Numbered from the stretch's first letter, positions 22,777-31,884 are shown. The stretch: 39,927 bases of DNA from Streptomyces milbemycinicus (GCF_002154605.1 NZ_MUNE01000272.1:1-39927); one strand, 5' to 3'. The notes: generated from the sequence alone by a model not told the origin. Translations and numbers: made by a program.

Positions 22777-24528
22777 TCAGCCGGGCGGCAGCGCGGCGGC
22801 GGCCGAACCGGCGAGCTCGGTGGCCAGTTCGCAGGGCCTGCCCTTGCGGCCCGCCCCCTTGAGGACGAGGGCGACCCGTTCGGTCCCCGTCACCCGGTCC
22901 ACGCCGGTGTAGTGGCGGTAGACCACCTCGACGCGGCAGCTCCCCGGGCCCTCGTGCTCCGGCAGAACGATGGCCTGGCGATTATCGCCGAGCCGAGTCG
23001 ACCGGGCGTTCTTGTCGGTCGGCAGGCCGCCCTGGTCGAACCGCAAGTCCACCTCGAACTCGCTGGTGGTGCTCTTCCACTGGCAGTCCCAGCGGCCGAA
23101 TCCGACGTCCGGGTCCTTGGCGTCGATACCGGGCACCTTCTCCAGCGCCTTCGCGTCGAGCAGCGTGCACGCGTCCTGTTGTGCCAGCGAATTGGCCGGG
23201 AAGCCCGGGGAACGCCGGGGGATCTCACCGCGGTTGAGCACCTTGACCGCGATGCCCGCCGCGACATCCGCGGTGTCGCACAGCGGCTGCTTGATCCCGG
23301 CAGGCTGTCTGGCGGCCGCGGTGACCCGAAGGCTGTTGCCGCGAGCGCCGGACACCGCCATGGCCCGCTCGCATGCGTCGCCCTCTGCAGTGCGCTCCAC
23401 GACGGTGACCCTGCCGGTGGTCTTCCTCGCCACTCCCTCCGGCAACGGGTCGGCGTCGAGTTCCACCCGCACATCCACGACGTCCTCGCCGTGCTCCTTC
23501 AGGATGACGTCGCACCGGTTGAAGTTGCCCTCGTCACCGTCCAGTTCGGCCTCCTCGTACCGGCCGAACACGGTGGCGTCCAGCAAGGCGCAGGGGTCGG
23601 CCGTACGGGGGTCGCCGATGAAGCCCGAGGCGCTGGGGCGCGTGGCGCCACCCGCCGGCGGGGTGGGTTTGTCCGCGTCGGCTTCGCCACCGAGGCGCAT
23701 CACGATGAACGGAACGGCGATGGCCAGTGCCGTGCCGGCGGTGACACCGGCCGTGAGCAGCGGTCGGCGCCGGATGAGGGTCGTCGTCCGGCGCCGCTGT
23801 CCGCCCGGCGGGTCCGCGACGTCGGCAACGGTGTCCGTATAGGGCTTGGTCACCGAGGTCAGCGGGAGGGTCGGAAGCTGGTCCGGCGATCCCACGATGC
23901 CCGCCAGCGCGTTGAGCGACTCGACGGCGGTGGGACGGGTCCTGGGGTCGTGCTGGAGCATCGCGGTGAGCACCCCGCCGAGCGGCCCGACCTGGGGGCC
24001 TATGGCCTCCAGCCGGACCGCGCGTCCGGGGCCGCGCAGCGGCGGAGTCCCCGTGACCAGCCAGTGCAGGGTGGCGCCGAGGGAGAACACGTCGGACGCC
24101 CGCTCGGGCGCTGCCCGGAACGCCTCGGGGGCGGCGTAGGCCGGGGTGAGGCTGATCGGTCCGTTGGGCGTGATCGTCTCACTGCCGTCCACCCGGTACG
24201 CGGCGCCGAAGTCGGCCAGCTTGGCCACTCTGTCGTGAGTGATGACGATATTGCCGGGCTTGACGTCGCAGTGCACGATCCCCTTGGCGTGCAGGGCCGC
24301 CAGCGCGGCCCCGATCTGGGCGCCGATATGCGCCGCGAGTTGCGGGACCATCTTCACCGGGACGTCCAGGCTCCCGCCGGTCACATGCTCCATCACCAGC
24401 CAGAACGTGGCCTTCTTGCCCTTGCCCGCGCGGACGGCGTCGTAAAGGGTGACCACATGCGGATGGCTGAACTTCGCCAGCGCGCGTGCTTCGGCCAGCA
24501 GTTGGCGCCCGGCACCGTGACCTTCTGA
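22777..24528 (-). pseudogene. Ser/Thr protein kinase lacking its N-lobe, with DUF3558-like sensor half
   Basis: The frame opens right after the stop codon of the lyase gene and reads LLAEARALAKFSHPHVVTLYD, which is helix C of a PknB-type kinase. The C-lobe is intact: IVHCDVKPGN catalytic loop, LADFG, YAAPE and a DVFSLG helix. A juxtamembrane stretch and one membrane helix (near LLTAGVTAGTALAIAVPF) lead to an outer part with two similar DPCALLDA/DACTLLDA units resembling DUF3558. The glycine loop and the ATP-binding lysine are missing, as is any sensible start; GTG 24456 lies within helix C. It is probably a truncated, inactive kinase; a pseudokinase sensor is conceivable. Confidence 0.75.
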
Positions 24529-25311
24529 CTAGGAGTGGGTGACCTTGATGCTGGATATCTGGACCTCGCCGTAGTTGTCACGGTCGCACGGGTCCGAGTT
24601 GCCGCAGTTGGCCTGCGTATAGGCCCCCGCCTTGAAGTAGTTGGTGTCGCCGTCGTACGAGATCGTGGTCTCCCGGTGCCCGTTGTAGTACACGTCGATC
24701 TTCCCGCCCCGCGCCACGAACTTGGCCTCGAACTCGGTGCCCAGCGCGTAGTCGTCGGTGACGAGGTGGTGGCGGGAGTCGTCACCGTCGGTGATGTAGA
24801 GCTTGCGGCCCTCGAGGCGGAAGACCGTGACATCGTCGTCACCGCCATGGACCTGGGCGCCGACCAGATGCGGCTTGTCGCTGGGCAGGGCCAGAAACGC
24901 CTCATTGACCACGAGAGTGTGGGTGCCCTCGATGGTCGACCAACTGGCCTCCTCTTCCCCGCCGTCCGTCATCTCCCGCAGCTCGGCACGCGGGTAGCTG
25001 GAGCCGCCCGTCGTCACGCCGTCGACGGCGGCTCGGAACCGGACCGCGTCACACCCCTCGTTGACCCGGAACCAGGGCTTGGCGGAGAAGGTGGCGAGCT
25101 CGGGCTGTGTGATCTCGGTCGGATCCTCGTCGTCGCCGGTGGGGAGGGTCACCTTCCAGTTGGTGAGGTCGAGTACGTCGGCGGGGTACGTGCAGCGGGC
25201 GGCGGTGGCGCCGTGGCGGGTGGACGTGTCGGCGTGCGCGGGGAGGACGAGGGCGGCAGTCGAGGCGGCCACGGAGATGGCTGCGAGGACGATCATGCGC
25301 ATGCGCGGCAT
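24529..25311 (-). CDS. Secreted alginate lyase, polysaccharide lyase family 7
   Basis: A 260-residue secreted enzyme. The signal peptide (basic MPRMRM, hydrophobic core, AHA cleavage site near residue 27) exports it. Family 7 motifs are all present: SYPRAELRE (R-x-E-L-R), AQVHG (the Q-I/V-H motif), and YFKAGAYTQ near the C-terminus, supplying the Arg, Gln, His and Tyr of the active site. It cleaves alginate by beta-elimination; a valine rather than isoleucine in QVH leaves guluronate/mannuronate preference uncertain. I start it at ATG 25311, which matches the signal peptide, with GGAAG upstream; longer in-frame extensions add an unlikely leader. Its TAG is directly followed by the kinase remnant. 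Confidence 0.9.
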   Translation of the reverse strand: MPRMRMIVLAAISVAASTAALVLPAHADTSTRHGATAARCTYPADVLDLTNWKVTLPTGDDEDPTEITQPELATFSAKPWFRVNEGCDAVRFRAAVDGVTTGGSSYPRAELREMTDGGEEEASWSTIEGTHTLVVNEAFLALPSDKPHLVGAQVHGGDDDVTVFRLEGRKLYITDGDDSRHHLVTDDYALGTEFEAKFVARGGKIDVYYNGHRETTISYDGDTNYFKAGAYTQANCGNSDPCDRDNYGEVQISSIKVTHS

Positions 25312-25430
25312 GTGGGGTCTTCCTTCCTGAGCGAGGAGGACAAGCGCGACCGTCATTTCCCCCGAAACATGGAGACGTCGTCGCACTGATCCCTCTGGCG
25401 CGGAACGGGCGTGGGTCGTTCGCCATTGTT

Positions 25431-25468
25431 CGCCGCCGTCACCGGGACGGGTCCCGGTGACGGCGGCG
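25431..25468 (-). terminator. Strong 16-base-pair hairpin
   Basis: CGCCGCCGTCACCGGG (25431-25446) pairs perfectly with CCCGGTGACGGCGGCG (25453-25468) around a six-base loop. It lies 45-82 bases after the lipoprotein stop (minus strand) and upstream of the lyase, so it should end the lipoprotein transcript. No gene is seen in 25312-25512. Confidence 0.8.
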
Positions 25469-25512
25469 ACACTCCGTGGCGCGACCCCGACCACACGCGG
25501 CCGCGGCCGGGG

Positions 25513-26037
25513 TCAGCCGGCCAGCTTCACCTTGGTCGCCTTGGCCACCTCACAGGTCTGCGGCATCGCGGCGGAGTCGCCCTTCCAGGCGGCGGACGCG
25601 AGTGCGCTCTTCCGGGCTCCGGCCTGGACGGGCTGATCGGTGAGGGTGGCGTAGACCTCCTTGTCGGGGTGCGCGGAGTTCAGAAAGCGGACCTTGACGG
25701 TGTAGGCGTAGTCCGCCGCGCCGTTCACGTTGTCGAGCTGGACGACCGCGAACAGCTTGGCCGCATCGCGCAGCTGGCACGACTTGATGCTGACCTCGAC
25801 CTTGGACGTGACGGGCTGGGCGGAGCCGGATCCGCCGGCCGCACCACTCGCCCCGGCGGACGGCGACGACGTGGCCTTCGAGCCCGGCGTGCCACTGCTG
25901 CTCGCACTCTCCTTCCCCTTCTTCCCGTCGGCATCGGACGATGCGTCGTCCGAGCCGCCACCGGAGCAGGCCGAGAGGGCGAGGAGGGCGGAGGCGGCGA
26001 GGGCGCCGAACGTGGCGACGCGAGGAAGGTGGCGCAT
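25513..26037 (-). CDS. Hypothetical lipoprotein
   Basis: A 174-residue protein starting at ATG 26037. Signal peptide with lipobox LSAC, lipidated cysteine at residue 24. A Ser/Gly/Asp/Lys-rich linker (about residues 25-75) leads to a compact C-terminal domain with two cysteines (VSIKSCQLRD and MPQTCEVAK) that could form a disulfide. The domain looks like the small beta-sandwich extracellular domains common in Streptomyces lipoproteins (DUF4352/DUF4232-like), but I cannot assign a family. It faces the outside of the membrane. Function unknown. Confidence 0.78.
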   Translation of the reverse strand: MRHLPRVATFGALAASALLALSACSGGGSDDASSDADGKKGKESASSSGTPGSKATSSPSAGASGAAGGSGSAQPVTSKVEVSIKSCQLRDAAKLFAVVQLDNVNGAADYAYTVKVRFLNSAHPDKEVYATLTDQPVQAGARKSALASAAWKGDSAAMPQTCEVAKATKVKLAG

Positions 26038-26156
26038 CGCGGAAGGTCCCCCGTCAGGACACAGGTTCGCCGGACGGACCGGCCGGATCCGTTTCACGCT
26101 ACACCTGCGGAAATCGCCGCCCGCAGGGCGGGTGGCCGACGAGTTCGGCCTCGCTC

Positions 26157-26183
26157 GTGTCCGTGTGGAGGCACAGCGGACAC
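26157..26183 (-). terminator. Hairpin after MHS transporter
   Basis: GTGTCCG (26157-26163) and CGGACAC (26177-26183) pair, with an inner TGTG/CACA extension interrupted by one base. It begins about eight bases after the transporter stop on the minus strand. A weaker CCGCCC/GGGCGG hairpin lies further on at 26117-26131. Confidence 0.55.
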
Positions 26184-26190
26184 AGACCGT

Positions 26191-27549
26191 CTAGGTGTCG
26201 AACTCGCAGTCGCGGGTCTCCGGCAGGGCCAGCAGGCACAGGAGGCTCACCAGACAGAGCCCGCCGGTGTAGAAACCGAGCACGAGCGGTGAATCCCACT
26301 GGCTGTTCAGCCAGGTGGCGATGGACGGGGCGAAGCCGCCGCCAAAGGTGTTGGCGAGAATGAAGGCCGCGGAGGCGCCGGTGTAGCGAAGCCGGGCGGG
26401 GAACAGTTCGGCGAGGAACGCCGCCACCGGAGAGAACATCAGCGCGAGCAGCACGAGTCCGACCGTATAGGCGCCGGTGATCGTCAGGGCGTCGCGCGAG
26501 CTCAGCGAGGCGTACATGGGCACGGCCCATAACACGCAGCCGACGGCTCCGGTCAGCATCACCGGGCGGCGGCCGACCCGGTCGGCGAGCCTGGCGGCCG
26601 GGACGGTGATGGCGATTCCGGCCGCGGCGCCGACGCTCGCGGCGGTCAGCATCGTGTTCTGGGGAATGTCGAGTGACTTCGGCCCGTACGAGATGCTGTA
26701 GACGATCGTCAGGTAGTAGACGGCTGAGCCACCGAGCGCCGCGCCGACGCCGAGGAGCAGCCGACCGGGATGCTGTTGGAGAAGGACACCGAGCGGAAAG
26801 CGGGACATGGGCGTCGGCGCCGGCGTTGTACGGGTGGCCGCCGGGCTGAACACGGGTGACTCGGAGACCGTCGTACGCACCCACAGGCCGATCAGGACGA
26901 GGACGGTGCTGAGCAGGAAGGGGATCCGCCAGGCGCCGTGCGTGAAGCCGTCCCGGCCGGCGAGGTGGAGGGTGGGCAGGATGACGGCGCTGGACAGCAG
27001 GAAGCCGAGCGAGGGGCCGGCCTGGGGAATGGACGCATACAGCGCGCGGCGCCCGGGTGGCGCGTGTTCCACGGAGAGCAGTACCGCGCCACCCCACTCG
27101 CCTCCCATGCTCACGCCCTGCAGCAGCCGGAGCGTCACCAGCAGGACGGGAGCGAGGAGTCCCGCGGTCTCGTACGTCGGCAACAGTCCGACGCCCACCG
27201 TTGCCACGCCCATCAGCAACAGCGAGGTGACCAGAGCCCGTCGGCGGCCCAGCCGGTCGCCGATCGTCCCGAACAGTACGACGCCGAGGGGGCGGGCCAG
27301 GAAGGCCGCGGCGAACGTGAGGAACGCCGCCAGGGAGGAGGCGGTGTCGTTGCCGGAGGGGAAGAAGGCCGGCCCGAGGACAAGCGCGGCGGCGGTGCCG
27401 TACACGGCGAAGTCGTAGTACTCGATCGTGGTGCCGATCAGGCTCGCGACGGCGATCCGCGCCGCCTTGCTCTTCGGTTCCGGCGGTGGAGCGGCGGCCG
27501 GTCTGGGCCGGGCGGTCTCGAGCGCGGTCTTGGCGGGGGAATCGGGCAT
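26191..27549 (-). CDS. MFS transporter, metabolite:H+ symporter (MHS) family
   Basis: A 452-residue, 12-helix permease. The MHS subfamily is shown by ASLIGTTIEYYDFAVYG in helix 1, the GDRLGRRRAL loop, GVSMGGEWGGAVLL in helix 4-5, and ADRVGRRPVM in the second half. Relatives move citrate, shikimate, proline/betaine or dicarboxylates. ATG 27549 has GGAAG upstream. One TTA codon (26530-26532, in CVLWAVPM) suggests bldA dependence. It is divergent from the 3,4-AHBA operon across an AT-richer gap, so a role in precursor uptake or product handling is possible but unproven. Confidence 0.9.
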   Translation of the reverse strand: MPDSPAKTALETARPRPAAAPPPEPKSKAARIAVASLIGTTIEYYDFAVYGTAAALVLGPAFFPSGNDTASSLAAFLTFAAAFLARPLGVVLFGTIGDRLGRRRALVTSLLLMGVATVGVGLLPTYETAGLLAPVLLVTLRLLQGVSMGGEWGGAVLLSVEHAPPGRRALYASIPQAGPSLGFLLSSAVILPTLHLAGRDGFTHGAWRIPFLLSTVLVLIGLWVRTTVSESPVFSPAATRTTPAPTPMSRFPLGVLLQQHPGRLLLGVGAALGGSAVYYLTIVYSISYGPKSLDIPQNTMLTAASVGAAAGIAITVPAARLADRVGRRPVMLTGAVGCVLWAVPMYASLSSRDALTITGAYTVGLVLLALMFSPVAAFLAELFPARLRYTGASAAFILANTFGGGFAPSIATWLNSQWDSPLVLGFYTGGLCLVSLLCLLALPETRDCEFDT

Positions 27550-28115
27550 GGGGGTTCACTTCCGGTATGCCCGGAACCAAACGGTCCGGGTCCAGATGGG
27601 GACGGCCTCGCATGCAACACGAATCGGAGCGGGGTGTCACTCTAAACCCCGAAATTCGATTTCGACAAGGAAGCCTGGTCGTCCGATTTAACCGGGGGAT
27701 GTCGCGGGTTCTGGAGACGAATAAGCGCCTCTTTACACAGCTCATCAGCCATAAAGCGTCCGTTGCCGCTACATGGACACATCTCCAAAAATTACACAGA
27801 GCGCACCATGCGGCACCACCCCCACCACTTTCCGCATAACGACCCACCGCGACCACGACTCGGCCCCCATCCACCCGGTCGCGAGCCAATAAGTATGCGG
27901 AGTTCGGCGTAAAAATTCCCAGGCAGTCACACCTTGCCAACGGGCGATCACTCGGTGAATGCTGAGGCGGGCAAGAACTTGAAAGTTTCATGACCGCTCT
28001 TTTTCGGCCATGGAGGCCCCAACGGGATGCCGTAGTTCCGCTTTTCCAGGATTTTCACTCGAAGCCGCTGCCAGACCTTGCCATGCGGCCTCTGGGTATG
28101 GAAGGCGCATTACCC
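27550..28115. promoter_or_regulatory. Low-GC divergent promoter region before the biosynthetic operon
   Basis: This 566-base stretch is visibly richer in A+T than anything else in the window and holds no convincing gene. It should carry the promoters of the MHS transporter (left) and of the ten-gene operon (right). Two palindromes stand out. CGAAAT/ATTTCG arms lie around TCG at 27650-27664. TGAAAGTTTCA, a perfect 11-base palindrome, lies at 27980-27990. The in-frame ATGs at 27990, 28083 and 28098 could extend the first gene, but the family N-terminus begins near 28116. Confidence 0.55.
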
Positions 28116-28973
28116 ATGATGAAAAACGGCAAGTTATTTCGCCTAAGACGACTGTCGTTGGCGGGTGACGACAAACACCTGCTCGTGCCACTCGACCACA
28201 GCGTCTCGGACGGCCCGATCGTCCCCGCCGGCCAGTGGCCCGATCTGCTGCGGGCGCTGGTGGCCGGCGGGGCGGACGGGATCGTCGTCCACAAGGGACG
28301 CGCCCGCGCCCTCGCACCGGACATCCTCAAAAGCTGCGCCCTGGTGGTGCACTTGAGCGCCAGTACCGCCTGCTCCGCCGATGTCAACGCCAAGGTGCTG
28401 GTCGGCGATGTCGAGGAGGCGTTGCGGCTCGGTGCGGACGCGGTCAGCGTCCATGTGAACATCGGGTCGGACACCGAAGCGCAGCAGCTCGCCGATCTGG
28501 GGGCGGTGGCCCGCTCCTGCGATGCGTGGGGCATGCCGCTGATCGCGATGGTCTACCCCCGCGGCCCGCGGATCGAGAACCCACACGATCCCGCCCTGCT
28601 CGCGCATCTGGTCAATGTCGCCGCGGATCTGGGCGCCGACATGGTGAAGACCTCCGTCGCCCTGCCGCTCGACCGAATGGCCGAGGTGGTGGCCAACAGC
28701 CCCATCCCCATCCTGGCGGCCGGAGGCCCACCGGACGGCTCCGACCTCATCGAATACGGCACTGCCGTCATGGCCTCCGGCTGTCGGGGGCTGGCCATCG
28801 GCCGCCGGGTCTTCACCTCCCCCTCACCCGCCGCGCTGGTGTCCCGGCTCTCCGCGGTCGTACACGGCGGCAGTGGCGGCAGCGGCGGCGACGGCACCGA
28901 ACCGGCGGCGCGTCCCGACGGACGGACCGATGACATGGCCCATTACTCGACGATGGTGGCAGGTATCGCATGA
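28116..28973 (+). CDS. griI: GriI-like C7-N-unit aldolase for 3,4-AHBA synthesis
   Basis: A 285-residue DhnA-type class I aldolase. [13 protein letters not shown] near the N-terminus, [26 protein letters not shown], and the Schiff-base lysine in DMVKTSV match 2-amino-3,7-dideoxyheptulosonate synthases. They match especially GriI, which joins L-aspartate 4-semialdehyde and dihydroxyacetone phosphate (family knowledge). ATG 28116 has GGAAGG ten bases upstream and fits the family's start. A TTA codon at 28134-28136 (codon 7) suggests bldA control of the whole operon. It is coupled by ATGA to the GriH-like gene, a pairing specific to 3-amino-4-hydroxybenzoate pathways. A Gly/Ser/Pro-rich C-terminal tail of about 30 residues is extra. 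Confidence 0.88.
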   Translation: MMKNGKLFRLRRLSLAGDDKHLLVPLDHSVSDGPIVPAGQWPDLLRALVAGGADGIVVHKGRARALAPDILKSCALVVHLSASTACSADVNAKVLVGDVEEALRLGADAVSVHVNIGSDTEAQQLADLGAVARSCDAWGMPLIAMVYPRGPRIENPHDPALLAHLVNVAADLGADMVKTSVALPLDRMAEVVANSPIPILAAGGPPDGSDLIEYGTAVMASGCRGLAIGRRVFTSPSPAALVSRLSAVVHGGSGGSGGDGTEPAARPDGRTDDMAHYSTMVAGIA

Positions 28974-30157
28974 GGTTCGCATGGATCGATCTGCGTGAAG
29001 TCCCGGGGCCACAGCTCCAGGCGGTGGTGGACGCGGCCGTCCACACCCGGATGGCCGGGGTGCTGGCCACCGATGCCGAGCTGCTTGCGACGCTGCCCCC
29101 GACCGTCACCCGGGTGCTGATCCCCGGGAATCCGGCCACGGACACCGCGAAGAAGCCCGGCGCCAAGGAGACGAAGGAAACCAAGGGCGCCGACGATTCC
29201 AAGCAGACAAAGGCCACGGCCGGCGCCGGATGGGACGTCCTGCTGCGGACGTTCACCACCCAGGACGAACTCGACGCCCTCGCCGCGGGCAACCGTGCCG
29301 CCGGTGGCACGCCCACCGCCGGTTTTATCGACGTACGCGACGACCGCACCCTGCGGCTGTCGTGCGCGGGCGCCATGGCGCTGCCGTACACCGTCATCCA
29401 CTTCGCCGATCCGACCAAGATCCCGCTGGAGATCGTGCTCGCCGCGGCCGAGTCCGCCGAGGGCAAGCTGCTCACCACCGTCGCCGACCTTGAAGAGGCG
29501 GCCATCGTCTTCGATGTGCTGGAGCGCGGCTCGGACGGCATCCTGTACCCGCCCCGCACCGCCGACGAGGTGTTCGCGCTGGCCCGGCTGCTGGAGGCCA
29601 CCACACCCCAGCTGGAGCTGGCCACGCTGACCGTGGAGAGCATCCAGCACGTCGGGCTCGGCGACCGGGTCTGTGTGGACACCTGCTCGCACTTCGAGGA
29701 GGACGAGGGCATCCTCGTCGGCTCGTACTCCTCCGGGTTCATTCTCTGCTGCAGCGAAACCCATCCGCTGCCGTACATGCCGACCCGGCCGTTCCGGGTC
29801 AACGCCGGCGCCCTGCATTCGTACACGCTCGGGCCCGAGAACCGCACCAGCTATCTGAGCGAGGTGGGCTCCGGCCACGCCCTGCTGGCGGTCGGCGCCG
29901 ACGGCCGCACCCGGCGGGTCGTGGTCGGCCGCGCCAAGCTGGAGTCCCGGCCGCTGCTGGAGATCCGCGCCCATGCCGAGGACGGGCAGCTGGTCAGCCT
30001 GACCGTGCAGGACGACTGGCATGTACGGGTGCTCGGACCGGGCGGGAAGGTCCTCAACGTCACCGAGCTGCGGACCGGCGATGAACTGCTCGGCTATCTG
30101 GCCACGGACAAGCGCCATGTGGGCCTGCCGATCGGCGAGTTCTGCAAGGAATCCTGA
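28970..30157 (+). CDS. griH: GriH-like 3-dehydroquinate synthase II homologue (3,4-AHBA synthase)
   Basis: A 395-residue member of the archaeal-type dehydroquinate synthase II family. Characteristic segments are the N-terminal FAWIDLRE, DGILYPPRTADEVFAL, GDRVCVDTCSHFEEDEG, VGSYSSGFILCCSETH, PTRPFRVNAGALHSY and VVVGRAKLESRPL. In grixazone biosynthesis GriH turns the GriI product into 3-amino-4-hydroxybenzoate (established). Residues about 60-88 form a Lys/Thr/Ala-rich low-complexity insert (pieces AKKPGAKETKET, SKQTKATAG) in an otherwise conserved region, probably a surface loop. ATG 28970 overlaps the aldolase stop. With its partner it fixes the likely precursor of the operon's product. Confidence 0.88.
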   Translation: MRFAWIDLREVPGPQLQAVVDAAVHTRMAGVLATDAELLATLPPTVTRVLIPGNPATDTAKKPGAKETKETKGADDSKQTKATAGAGWDVLLRTFTTQDELDALAAGNRAAGGTPTAGFIDVRDDRTLRLSCAGAMALPYTVIHFADPTKIPLEIVLAAAESAEGKLLTTVADLEEAAIVFDVLERGSDGILYPPRTADEVFALARLLEATTPQLELATLTVESIQHVGLGDRVCVDTCSHFEEDEGILVGSYSSGFILCCSETHPLPYMPTRPFRVNAGALHSYTLGPENRTSYLSEVGSGHALLAVGADGRTRRVVVGRAKLESRPLLEIRAHAEDGQLVSLTVQDDWHVRVLGPGGKVLNVTELRTGDELLGYLATDKRHVGLPIGEFCKES

Positions 30158-31551
30158 TGAACAACACTGGCATGTCACCCGTGATCCAGAGGCTGTTCGA
30201 CGGGCGGAATGACGACCTGCCCTACCTGACACACAAGCAGCTGACCATTTCCCGGGGAGAGTTACGGGAGCGGGTGGCCAAGCAGGCCGAGGTGTTCGCC
30301 GGATACGGCATCGGTCCGGGCAGCACCGTGGGCCTGCGGACACCGCCCAGTTTCACCCAGGTCGAGGTGTTGCTCACGCTGTGGCGGCTCGGCGCCCAAG
30401 TGATGCTCTTCGACTTCCGGCTCAAACCGGCCGAGGTGGAAGCTCTCTGCACTGCCTGCCGACCACAGTTCATGGTCCGGGCCGGTTCCAACGTCCAGGG
30501 GACGTCCGGCTTCCGGCCCGAGTACGAGATCGTCACCGAGTGCCGAAGAACCGGCCGACCGGCCGCCACCGGGCACCGGCTGGTCCAGTTCAGCTCGGGC
30601 TCCACCGGACGGCCGAAGGTGATCGGCAGAACCACCCGGTCGATCGAGGCCGAGGTGGCAAGGTTCGCCTCGATCCCCGGTATGCCGGGCGAGAGCGACC
30701 GGCTGCTGCTGCTCAGTTCGACGGCGCACAGCTTCGGACTGATCGGCGGGCTGCTGCACTCACTGGCGGCCGGTGTGTCCGTGGTGTTCGCGCCCCGGGT
30801 ATCGGCCCGCGACATCCTGCGGACGGCGGTCGACCACCGGATCACGGCCCTGTTCGGGGTGCCGATGCACTACGAACTGCTCGCCGCCGCCATCGATCCC
30901 CCCGAACTGCCCGAGCTGCGGGTCGCGGTGTCGGGCGGCGAGATGATGCCCTCCGAGGTCGCGGCGCGGTTCACCGAACGGTACGGCGTACCGGTCGGCG
31001 AGTCCTATGGGACCACGGAGACCGGTGTGGTGGCCATGGACGTCAGCGGCGCGCTGCGGCCGTCGGTCGGCCGGACCGTACCGGATGTGGTGGTCCGGGA
31101 GCACGGGGGCGAACTCGACGTCGCGCTCGAGGACTCGCCGTATCTCTTCGACTCGGGCGGCACCCAGTTCGCGGACGGCTGGCTGCACACCAGGGACCGG
31201 GCCACGGTGGACGACACCGGGGCGGTCCGGGTGCACGGCCGCGCCGACTCCCTTGTCGTGATCGGCGGCCTCAAAGTGGATCTCACCGAGGTCGAGAATG
31301 TGCTCCGCCGACACCCGGGGGTCGAGCAGGCGGTTCTGGTCCACGAGGGCGTGACCGAGGCCTATGTCGCGCTGACCGCCGGGGACGACCGCCCGTCCGC
31401 CGAGGAGCTGCTGCGCTGGTGCCGGGAGCGGCTTGCCGACTACAAGCTGCCACGGGTGATCCGGCTGCTGGACACCCTGCCCCGCACGTCCAACGGGAAG
31501 CTGGTGCGTCAGGCCGCCACGCTGCAGGCGGCCGCGACGGTCGGAGGGTAG
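30157..31551 (+). CDS. AMP-forming aryl-acid ligase 1 (probable 3,4-AHBA:ACP ligase)
   Basis: A 464-residue ANL-superfamily enzyme, short for the family. Core motifs: phosphate loop FSSGSTGRPK, adenine site SYGTTETG, hinge region VHGRADSLVVIGG, and the C-terminal acylation lysine in TSNGKLVR. The usual TGD appears as HTRDRA. The small size and the aryl-acid context suggest loading of 3,4-AHBA onto the carrier protein encoded next. ATG 30157 shares one base with the previous stop (TGATG) and has AAGGA at 30146-30150. A TTA codon at 30262-30264 (codon 36) is a second sign of bldA control. CoA ligase activity is an alternative. Confidence 0.85.
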   Translation: MNNTGMSPVIQRLFDGRNDDLPYLTHKQLTISRGELRERVAKQAEVFAGYGIGPGSTVGLRTPPSFTQVEVLLTLWRLGAQVMLFDFRLKPAEVEALCTACRPQFMVRAGSNVQGTSGFRPEYEIVTECRRTGRPAATGHRLVQFSSGSTGRPKVIGRTTRSIEAEVARFASIPGMPGESDRLLLLSSTAHSFGLIGGLLHSLAAGVSVVFAPRVSARDILRTAVDHRITALFGVPMHYELLAAAIDPPELPELRVAVSGGEMMPSEVAARFTERYGVPVGESYGTTETGVVAMDVSGALRPSVGRTVPDVVVREHGGELDVALEDSPYLFDSGGTQFADGWLHTRDRATVDDTGAVRVHGRADSLVVIGGLKVDLTEVENVLRRHPGVEQAVLVHEGVTEAYVALTAGDDRPSAEELLRWCRERLADYKLPRVIRLLDTLPRTSNGKLVRQAATLQAAATVGG

Positions 31552-31608
31552 CCGGCCGGGGCTGTTCACACCTTCGTACGACTTTTCTTTCACGTGAGGA
31601 TTTCATTC

Positions 31609-31884
31609 ATGGACACGCCAACGCTGGAGGGCGAGATCCGCGAGTTCGTCCTGGCCACGGTCATCGACGAGATGAGCCTCCTGACGAGCCGCGACGGCAT
31701 CACGGACGAGAGCCCGGTGACCGTCGAGGGGCTGGAGCTCGACTCGCTGAGCCTGATCGAGCTCACCCTGCGGCTGGAGTCGCGGTTCGGCGTAGAGATC
31801 CCGGACGCCGACATCGAACCCCTGGCCTCCCTGAACCTCGGCCAACTCGTCGCCGAGGTCGCCCGACGCGGTGCGAAGGCATGA
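31609..31884 (+). CDS. Acyl carrier protein 1
   Basis: A 91-residue acidic four-helix carrier protein. The phosphopantetheine attachment serine is in LELDSLSLIEL (about residue 48), followed by LESRFGVEIPD. ATG 31609 has GAGGA at 31596-31600. A 57-base gap from the ligase is the only real gap in the operon. It follows ligase 1 directly and is probably its partner. Confidence 0.92.
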   Translation: MDTPTLEGEIREFVLATVIDEMSLLTSRDGITDESPVTVEGLELDSLSLIELTLRLESRFGVEIPDADIEPLASLNLGQLVAEVARRGAKA

